From contig JAJEKV010000059.1 of NCBI GenBank assembly GCA_021234155.1, positions 7,696,779 to 7,760,778 on the forward strand: a stretch of DNA of 64,000 bases. The letters run 5' to 3'. Position numbers and translations under genes: made by a program. The stretch comes from Isoetes taiwanensis. Lineage: Eukaryota; Streptophyta; Lycopodiopsida; Isoetales; Isoetaceae. The notes beneath the pieces were generated by a model. The model was not told where the DNA came from and did no database searches. It saw nothing but the letters and a program-made list of their open reading frames with translations. Shown in pieces: positions 56,030 to 64,000 of the stretch (position 1 is the stretch's first letter; each line of letters opens with the position of its first letter).

Positions 56030-57652
56030 TGTGACATTCCAGCACGGTATACGGTCCTAAGACGTACACTGTACTGCCTCGCCACGTGTACACGCCATTC
56101 CGACTGACATGTACGCCAACGTGTAGCCGAGCAAGTAGCACCCTAGGGGGCAACTTGCAAGGTGTGTGCATTTAATTATGGGCACATTTGCTCATGTGCA
56201 CACTTATCCATGTGTGTGTCAATGTGTACACATTTATCCATGTGTACACATTTATCCATGTGGATATCCTAGGCCACTTATTTAATATAAGTGGGGCCAC
56301 ATCCAATTATCCCACATGCCTAAAGGGGATAATGGGAACCCTAGCTCTAAACCTTAGTCTATATAGGCTTAGGAAACCCTAACTTTCCATTTTCGTCCAA
56401 AGGCTTCTAGGGCTCTGTTTTGCTTGCTTCAAGAGCCCATCTCGCCTCTCAAAGTCTGTCTCTGCAGACTAGGCCATCAGTTTTCCCTTCTAGCTTCATC
56501 TTCAAGCAGTTCTGCAGGATGGTCGAGTTCAGAGCAGGAGGAGCAAGCCAAGGATCAGGTATTTTGCCAAATCAATAGCCTAAACCGCCTCCCAGACATA
56601 GAATAAGTAGGTTTAGCCTATTGATTTGCCTATAGCAGCCATCTAGATCTCTAGATATCGAGCCATAACTAAAGAACCTAACTCTGTGATTTAGATTAGA
56701 TCTTGTTCTTTAGTTCTTCTGTAATATGTATATGATGATGTATCTCTGTGAACTCATTGTATTGGGAAGGGAGGTAGAGACCTTAAAGCCTAGTAGATGA
56801 TGCTCCTAGCTAGCCTCTTTAGTGCACTGTAAATGCGGCCTGTGCACAGGAGCCCACCGGGTTGTGGGTCGAGGGGCTAGACCGGCAGAACAATGGGGTA
56901 CTTGTCCCAACACAGAACGATCCCTCTGGTGTGTAAAGCCTACCGGGGATCCCTGTGGACTAGGTCTAATGGCTTGCCACTGCGTGTGGGCAAGGCATGG
57001 GCTCGACACCCGTGGAGTGATGCGTCACTCTCCATTGGGTTCAAGTCGAATAAGGGCAGTGACCCTCTAGTCACCTGTGTTGGGCATGGAAGTCCCTGGA
57101 GGAGAGGCGACTCTCTTCCTGCCTCATCAGGGCTGGGGAGATGCAACCCAGCAGTAGCCCTTTCGGCTATGCACCTGGCAGGCTACGGTCCGGTCCCAAC
57201 ACTTTTCAACCCAATCTGCAAAGTGTGCACAGGAGGGGCGGATGGAGTGGACAACCCTAAGCCATGTTCTTATGCCAGCCAAATCCATTTGCCATGAATT
57301 CTGTCTGCAATGGCCTCTGGAGACCCAAGCCGTCAATCATTCCCTTTGAGTCTGAGCCTTGGGTAGGATTCCATATGCGATGTACTGATCTTTGTCGAAG
57401 CAGATATGTGATGTGCCATCCTCCGAGATGGTTATATGATGTTGATGTTGTATACTGACATGTATGTTTACGCTTCCGCAGCTAGGTCGGCCCTGAGGGA
57501 GACAGGGCAAATGACCCCTTCATTCTTCCCACTGGAACTCATCAAGGTTGCAGTGATACGTGGAGGGCTTTGTATCAGTATGGAGCTGGTATGGGGGATG
57601 AACTCCTATTTGTATACGATGAGTGCACCGTATATGAGTAGGGGACGTCACA
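56030..57652 (+). mobile_element. 3' LTR of a Ty3/gypsy-like element, 1.6 kb
   Basis: Begins TGTGACATTCC directly after a purine tract and ends GGGGACGTCACA at 57,652. It contains a telltale 'gcctgtgcacaggagcccac' block (56,838) and 'atctgcaaagtgtgcacagg' (57,217), which are also in the LTRs at 38,686-39,735 (minus) and 41,204-42,761. The first 250 bases differ from the 41,204 LTR, so the two belong to related but separate subfamilies. Small tandem 'acatttatccatgtg' repeats sit at 56,200-56,265. Confidence 0.88.
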
Positions 57653-57812
57653 CAAACAGTTTGATGCCGACCGCCAAGCAGGAGAGCAGGTAAGTATAAA
57701 GCATACAACTGCAAGATCCCTGAAGTCCGAGCTAAAGCTTTGGAGAGGTGGGTCCAAGTAAAAGGAATGATGATAAAAAAATCATGAATTCAGCAAGACG
57801 TTTGCCAAGCAA

Positions 57813-58740
57813 GTGTACTATGAGATTGTGAAAGGGGAGCCCGTAAATTATGCTAGCAGAAAATGGAAACAAGGAAGCGGTAGTGGTAGCAGCTGGAGAG
57901 TGAAGCTCATAAACGATTCTGAAAGCGTTCTTGGTGATGAACCCGTAACTATAACTTATTTGCTTCCAGATGCCATAAAACTTTTAGATGTGGCAGGGGT
58001 TGCGGCAGCAGGTGCAGTGGCAGAAGAGGTAGATCTGAAGGCTCAGCTAGAGAATGAAAGAAGTCGAAATCTTACTCTGTCAGAGGAGAACTTGCGCTTA
58101 AAAGACCGTGCAAATGCTCATGACAAGATGGCTGCGGAATTAGCAGACACGAAGAATCAACTTGCAGCTTTGGGTAGGGAAAACACAGTGTTGAGAGTAG
58201 ACAATGAGCATATGCGATGTTTGACTAGAGCCTTAGATTCTGATCCCCTTAAAGTCTCGAAGGAGCAGGGTATTGCATACCTCCCTCCCGAATACCTATA
58301 TAAAAGCCAGTGGGACGATGTAAAGAATGGAGACTACATATATTGTCAAGGTTGTGGGGACAATTTGACCCAAGTTGGTTGGTATGCCTTGGGATGTGGA
58401 CATCGTCTGCATTTGAGGTGTTTGTTGGATTGGATGATGGGCAGTAGGTTCTGTTCAGCAGAGGATGGATATATTATACCGGAGTGGCAGTATGTCGTGC
58501 TTAACATGCAATCACGCATGCCCTCCTTGCGTAGATTGCTCACAGGAGGGACGGAATGGCTCATGCGTTCCAAAGCCAACGTGAGATGGACCTTTGGAAG
58601 GGGGTGGAAGAACCGCATGAAGGTGAGGATGTACCAGATATTAACCAGTACCTGCCTCCCACTCCTGGGCCATAGGGTGATTGGGTGAACCCTGGTCCAG
58701 ACGTGGTGGTGGAGGATCAGGACGATTACTTAAACCCGTG
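57813..58740 (+). pseudogene. Coiled-coil and RING-like protein, frameshifted near its end
   Basis: After a short N-terminal domain (EIVKGEPVNYASRKW) comes a coiled coil (about residues 75-135: EVDLKAQLENERSRN, then heptads to ENTVLRVDNEHMR). A zinc-binding block follows: CQGCGDNL, then GCGHRLHLRCLLDWM and FC, a C-x2-C, C-x-H-x2-H-x2-C pattern close to RING-H2. Near 58,610 the frame changes: the open frame runs on to 58,688 as a basic, unlikely tail, while the other frame gives an acidic end (EEPHEGEDVPDINQYLPP and on to about 58,740). It starts 160 bases after an LTR end. Many such proteins in plant genomes travel with transposons; I do not recognise the family. Confidence 0.55.
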
Positions 58741-59110
58741 AGCTTCGAATACACTACTATCTACATTATTTTTTTGATATTTTTCCCTAAGATCTCATAT
58801 GCACATGAACCAACGTTCCTTTGACGAGGATTTGTTTGTCTTAATAGAATTTTGGGGGTTGCGTTGCCGCATTGAGTTGTTTGTGTAATAGTTAAGTATG
58901 GGAGTGAGTCAAAACATCTGCACATGCAATATATTTGACATCTGGACCTCTAGTCATGCCTTCTTTTCTTTGAACATCATAGTAGATAAAACCATGGTGA
59001 TCACTGAAAAGAAAGGCCTGATGTAGAGGGACAGATGCCAATTAGGATTAGTGGACTTTCTGATCATCTCTTTCACCCTGGCTTAGTCTCTTTTGTTTGT
59101 CCCGTTTGAT
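58741..59110. other. No gene recognised
   Basis: AT-rich sequence after the RING-like frame. No feature supported. Confidence 0.4.
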
Positions 59111-59112
59111 GT

Positions 59113-59168
59113 ATCTATAGTGCCCCCTAGGATGAGCTCGCTCACTCATTTCAGGTGGCACTATAGAT
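59113..59168 (+). ncRNA. Hairpin of miRNA-precursor or foldback type (tentative)
   Basis: ATCTATAGTGCC at 59,113 pairs perfectly with GGCACTATAGAT ending at 59,168. Inside, CCTAGGATGAG pairs mostly with CTCATTTCAGG, leaving a small loop. At 56 bases it is short for a plant miRNA precursor. No expression signal can be seen, so the RNA call is only tentative. Confidence 0.25.
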
Positions 59169-59227
59169 TATTCAAATAGGAGTAAGTCTGGAGTGCGACC
59201 CTCTTGAATGGTTCTCAACTCACCAGG

Positions 59228-60350
59228 CTTGTATTGTTCGTGGCAAACAATATAGATTTCTCGAAATTCTTGTTACCTCCTTTAGAAAGAGCGAGCTTTG
59301 CTCTCGCTCTCTTGTGGGGCCTCTCTGTGTCAATGTAGCTTAGTTACTTTGCTAGGTTATATTACACAAAGAGGCTCCAAATGGGAGGTTGAGCAGAAAT
59401 CGTTCGTTCTAGAGGTAAAAGTTCTCGTATACAAGTTCCTATGACGTCAGAGATGAGAACGTACTCTAATTTCAAGCCAAAGTGGTGCTTGGCCTTTGTC
59501 CATCCATATAGCAGCTATTAGGCACCAAATCATGGAATATCCTAACTCCTGCTATTGATGGAGAACCTCGAGCAGCACTGTGACTTGAAATTAGAGGACG
59601 CGTCCCCTTCGGCGTCATGGTGGATTGTACAAGGACGGAGGTAACAAGGTTTTTGAGAACTCTATTTTTATTGTGGCCATGGATGATACAGCCTAGTGAT
59701 TGCTTGCGATTCTGTGGGTTCATTGGAGATTAGTGATTGATGAGTGAAAGCATCGAGACTTCCTAATCTTTCGTTCCCTGCCTATTTGGGCAATGTAGCT
59801 TAGTTTACATTCTAAGTTCCATTGTTCAAAGAGGCGTGAAAGCAAGATTTGGGAAGTCTCGATGCTTGCACTCAGGTCGAATGTCGAACTTGAATATCAC
59901 TTGTGGATCGTCCCATCCACTGGATAGGTAAGGCGTAACTCCGGTATGCCAAATTGGTGTTTGAATGCTATCGGGACCTATAATCTGTACCTCCATTCCT
60001 TTGGGCAACACCTACCATGTAAACCCATTAGGTATTTAGAGCATGTGCCACCCAAAGGAATGGAGTACAGATTATAGGGTCCTGATGGCATTCAAATGCC
60101 AATTTGGCATACCGGAGATACGCCTTACCTATCCAGTGGATGGGACGATGTGGATCATGTACCTTATGAACCCTCTTCAGGATCAGATTCATCCCAGCTG
60201 GTCCGTGGCTGTTTGGCCCCTTGGCACGCGTAGATTACTTCTCATCAGCAAGATTCTGTGGCATGCGAAGAGGCAAGCAGCAACGGAAGTCGAGACGAAT
60301 CTGATCCGAGGAGGGTTCTCAAGACACTACGGTCGACGAAGGTGACAAAT
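59228..60350. repeat. Complex inverted duplications of coding-like sequence
   Basis: 59,228-59,281 pairs imperfectly with 59,632-59,690 ('ttcttgttacctcc' facing 'ggaggtaacaag'). Within this, 'ctctaatttcaag' (59,472) faces 'cttgaaattagag' (59,584). Next, 59,903-60,010 pairs well with 60,048-60,152; both, read outward, encode PKGME....GPD.I..PIWHTG and PYLSSGWDD. 'caatgtagcttagtt' occurs directly at 59,331 and 59,790. The coding-like pieces come from an unidentified, probably transposon-related protein that was copied in both directions. Confidence 0.65.
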
Positions 60351-60535
60351 TGTTAAAAAGACAAGAACCATTATACATGAATGAAACATAAAACACGGTA
60401 ACAAAATATACAGAAGACAAAAACCTATAACAAAAAACTTTACTTTTTATTGATAGCGCCAGAACGGTTACAATAATTTGAAAATTCCCATGCACGGTTA
60501 CAATATACTGAAGATACTCATCACATCATCTTTCT

Positions 60536-61527
60536 AGGCAGCACCATCTTCATCAGTTTCATCATCCGGGATTCCGTCCTCTTCTGCCTGCTGGCCTAGA
60601 TTCAACCTCCTCTGGCCCTTTCCCTTACTGCAACGTTCTCGAGATGTGTTTCTTCTGATACGTTGCCTGTTTGTCAGGGTAATTGGCATTGGAGAGTCCC
60701 AAGATCACGTACAGTTAAGTCCTCACGTGGATCTCCTGTATTACTTGCACCTGGCCTTTCTGTATCAGACTCCTCTTCTGTATTTTCGCTGTCGTCTGAG
60801 TCGTCCGAGAACATGTTCTTATCTAAATCATCTTCGGCATCAACAAAATGGGTACGTTGAATGTCCTCATCAACATGGTTAGCGGCATTTACTCCAAGCA
60901 GCTCATCCTCACTGTCTTCGAAGCTGTCCTCTTCCACTTCGGAATCTGCATCCATGAAAGGAAACTGTAGCTTATCGACTACAGCTGCACTGCTGTTGCG
61001 TACTTATAGACACTCCAATTCCTCTCACTTGCACTATTGGAGGATACCAAGGAGAGGATAGTCATTGCAAGGGCCTGTAATGTATCATTAACTTGTCCAT
61101 GGGCTTGTCATCATGCATAAGATTCCATATTTGGTTCCTTCTTATGACTCTCTAGTGCGTCGTGAAGCTCTTCATCTGCCCACCTTCCACTCCAGTTCTG
61201 GTATTCGGTTAACTCGGCAATGAAAAGCTTATAATCCGAGCTGTTAGGATAATATATTTTTGCAACCTTCTTCAACGAACCCATAACTTCTTTATCTGTA
61301 TGCTGGTCCATATCGTGGTTGTGTGGATCTAAGGCATGTGCGGCGCCATGAAGGTCATTGTAGGACTTCTTCCATCATACAATGAAGTCCCTGAGCAATG
61401 CTGCGCGCTTGGCATTGTCAAAGGGTGCGCTTGGCCCGTCACGTTCTAGGAACGATTGTATCGAGTGCCAACACCTCCAGACCTTGCCAGTACTTGCCTT
61501 CGAAGAATCAAGGGTTTTAATGGCAAC
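60536..61527 (-). pseudogene. hAT/DUF659 transposase, C-terminal part, cut by an LTR
   Basis: The minus strand reads a helical block (DKEVMGSLKKVAKIYYPNSS, then YQNWSGRWADEELHDALE), the hAT dimerisation motif SNSASERNWSVY, an acidic stretch (HVDEDIQRTHFVDAEDDLDK) and a basic-acidic tail (RQRIRRNTSRERCSKGKG to an acidic end at 60,536). The same order is seen at 24,117-25,000. A stop lies near 61,110 between the helical block and the motif. To the right the gene is cut exactly at 61,528, where TGTGACG begins, so the N-terminal two-thirds are missing from this window. Confidence 0.85.
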
Positions 61528-64000
61528 TGTGACGGGCCTAGCCAGTTAACCTCCCGGTAACTGGAGATCCCATTGATCTCTACCGTTGGATCTACTTAAC
61601 CTCTGGGACTCAAGAAATTGATACATGCATACTTAAGTAAAGAATTTAATCTTTGTACATATTCTAAGGTCCCAAACATATACTTGCCCATTACTCCGCA
61701 ATATCCCCGCACACAATGAATGATCTTGATAATTGTAACTTCAAGCCCATATATAATAATAATAATAGTAATAATAATCAAGTTTATTGAATAGCAATCC
61801 ACACACTTCTACTCTCGCCTTTCCGAAGCTTGGCTACTCTCCAGAGCATCTCGCACTTCTGCTTACACCATCAACCATGGGGTTAGTCTCACCAACTAAG
61901 TGGGGATCGGGGATCTAGGACATGTCTAGCATCAATCACCAAAAAGCATTAACCTAGCCTCGCCCCTGCAATCCAAGTTACTAGTCCAACAAGCATAACC
62001 ACAATGCATAATTGTACCATGAATATCCATTATAAGCATGACCATTGCAACTTAATTCAAATATTCAAGACCACATATATAGTAACCAAGCAATCATAGC
62101 ATCAACGTTGCAACGGTCCCATTTTCAGTCCGAGTCCCAAAATTCAAGATTTGTCCCACTTTAATTAAATACGACTTAACCAATATTCCTCTGGGTCTGA
62201 GCAAGGTCAACTCGGCTGATCAGGCCAATGACATAGAGGCAGGGTAACCACGTGTGTACACACCGATCCACGCTGCGTCCAGCATTGGAGGACCACTTAA
62301 CTGTGCATGACGACGTACCATACGGTATCAGCGCCCGATGTTCAAATAATAACATTTACATTCTTACTGTGCAAAAACCGCGAGTCTAGACCATCGCACC
62401 TAGACTCCGGCCCCAGAGGTCTATATCAAAGAATTATACCCATTTATAGCTTGACATCATCATAGTACATGCCTCAACAAGTTCAACATCAGAAAAAAAT
62501 CCCATAGTACACATTTCAGGCAACAAGGGAAACCAGCCATGACTCATATTATTAATACGACCAACATAATACAAAATGCTACTATTACCCCTAAGTCAGA
62601 GTATAAGCATTCCTTGCCATTCACAATATTCTATTCAAAACCGTTATTTAAGACCTTAATAACGTTTACCCCATAACCCTGCCCATTAGTTTAATTGATT
62701 CGGTGCCCATTCTCTAGCTCATAATATCCTTGCTTTGTGTTACGCCCATCTCTAACCAGGCTAATCCCAAAGAATTTTTAATATCTAGCTAGCCCAACTT
62801 GTGAATTTACCAATTAAATAACTATAACTAATCTTCATCCACTAACATGACCATTTTTAATTGACTTTTTTTAAATCCCATGTGTTAACTCCATTTAACT
62901 ATTTTGAACTAACTGTTTATTTTTATTTTCTTTTAAACCTAGGTTACAGAGGAGGCATGCAGTTCACGAATCCGGCCTCCAGGCCATAGAATCCAGCCCA
63001 AATCATCCTGGCACATCCCAATTTTGTCTTCTTAGGGATTCTTAGATCATTTCGGTCTGCTTGTGGCGCAAATCGGGTGGTTTCAGGTCAGTTCCTGGCC
63101 ACTAGAATCAAATTATTTTGCTGCCAGAACTTGCCTGAATCCCTTGATTCTACTTCCTTTGTCCAAATCGACCTCTCTAAGGCCCAAATTGGCCTGTTCC
63201 AGGGCTATTTCATGCATCTTTAACACTCCAAGATTAGCAAGTTCCATCGCCGTCCTGCCAACAGCATGCAAGTAAAACTCTGCCATCCTTGCCAATTCTT
63301 GCCTGATTGCATATTTTTGCCCCCTTAGATGCCCAAATCGATCCATTTCAGGTGGCTTTTCATGATTTCTCATCACTATACTTCATCAAGATCATGCCGT
63401 TCAAACGGCAGCATGCAATAAGAGATATTGCTGCTTTGCTGGTTTTTGCTTAACAATTTGATCTTAATCTATTCTTTAAGGATTCTAGCTAATCTAAGCT
63501 ATCTCAGCTTCTTCTATCTCAGATTGAAATTATTAACATGGTAGAGAATATTAGATCGGTTAATATGCTCGCTATCCATTAACCATGCATGCCTATTCAT
63601 GACCAATCTAATATGATTTAACTCCAAGTTTATACTACGTTTAGAGCAATCATTATTAAATCGACACAACTATACAAACACTAGAAAACCCCAGGTGTAA
63701 GGCTTGATCCCCACCTGGAAATCCCGCTTGCTTCTTCTGCAACCCCATCAACACTCCCAGATCTCTGCAACAACTCGCTCCTTCAGCAATCCATCCGCAA
63801 TCTATCTCCTTCCAAATGCTTCACCATCACATGCTTAAATATTCACTGTACTTGTATTTATTATTAACCACCAGTATATTTATCCGTATAATCTCTACAT
63901 ATATGATATATACTCTGCATGCATGATATTTTCTAAACATATATAAGGCAGTTGTATTTTTTGTTTGAACCTAATATTTTTTCGCCAACAAAAAAACTAG
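61528..64000. mobile_element. Probable LTR-retroelement sequence, boundaries incomplete
   Basis: TGTGACGGGCC at 61,528 starts directly inside the hAT gene, and the next bases form a hairpin ('ccagttaacc' facing 'ggtaactgg'), as in the other TGTGACG-type LTR ends here. No second end is found before the window stops, so length and orientation stay open. Downstream, 61,600-64,000 contains no recognised gene; frames at 63,063-63,376 on both strands are short and unnamed. Confidence 0.45.

Noticed and set aside
56822-57336. Overlapping frames on both strands inside the LTR
   Set aside because: They coincide with the conserved LTR block also present at 39.0 and 41.9 kb, which is non-coding in the other copies.
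41204-57652. The LTRs at 41,204 and 56,030 as the two ends of one 16-kb element
   Set aside because: Their first 250 bases differ strongly, no matching target duplication was seen, and the sequence between holds unrelated genes and an oppositely oriented LTR start.

Overview
This window looks like nuclear DNA from a land plant with a large, transposon-filled genome. I infer this from a golgin candidate 2 gene with plant exon structure, a decayed copy of chloroplast NADP-malate dehydrogenase, subtilase and strictosidine-synthase-like fragments, LTR retrotransposons primed by initiator tRNA-Met, and several LINEs. The low gene density and the style of the LINEs suggest a fern or another non-angiosperm, but nothing here proves the species.

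Layout. 1-10.4 kb: AT-rich, no convincing gene; two tandem-repeat arrays, a subtilase relic on the minus strand, a nearly perfect 231-bp inverted repeat and a CA-type satellite. 10.7-16.5 kb: a decayed LINE, then three long C/T-only tracts with a repeated module and the end of another LINE. 16.9-30 kb: LINE 3' ends in both orientations, short tandem repeats, and a broken hAT/DUF659 transposase gene (minus). 31.4-37.5 kb: the one clearly functional-looking host gene, a golgin candidate 2 homologue on the minus strand. I can follow eight coding exons in one continuous frame. Its last exon lies in a head-to-tail tandem duplication; the outer copy is frameshifted and the inner copy carries a 496-bp Tourist-type MITE.

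38.4-49.8 kb: nested retroelements. A strictosidine-synthase-like first exon is cut by a minus-strand LTR, which abuts a LINE fragment, which is cut by a plus-strand LTR with its primer-binding site, followed by a pol region of a different Ty3/gypsy type (RNase H, RT, RNase H, integrase). 50.5-53.7 kb (minus): an intact three-exon gene for a protein of about 990 residues with zinc fingers, an AT-hook and a C-terminal half that resembles a DDE transposase with P-element-like motifs; this is the best candidate for something little described. 53.9-55.4 kb: an unidentified exon and an NADP-MDH pseudogene. 55.9-61.5 kb: a 3' LTR, a coiled-coil/RING-like reading frame, inverted duplications, and the 3' end of a second hAT/DUF659 gene, cut at 61,528 by another LTR-like terminus. 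61.5-64 kb: repeat-like sequence without a gene.

Only the golgin gene and the 50.5-53.7 kb gene look intact. The rest records repeated insertion, duplication and decay. All boundaries were read by eye and may be off by a few bases; identities and families were not searched against any database.
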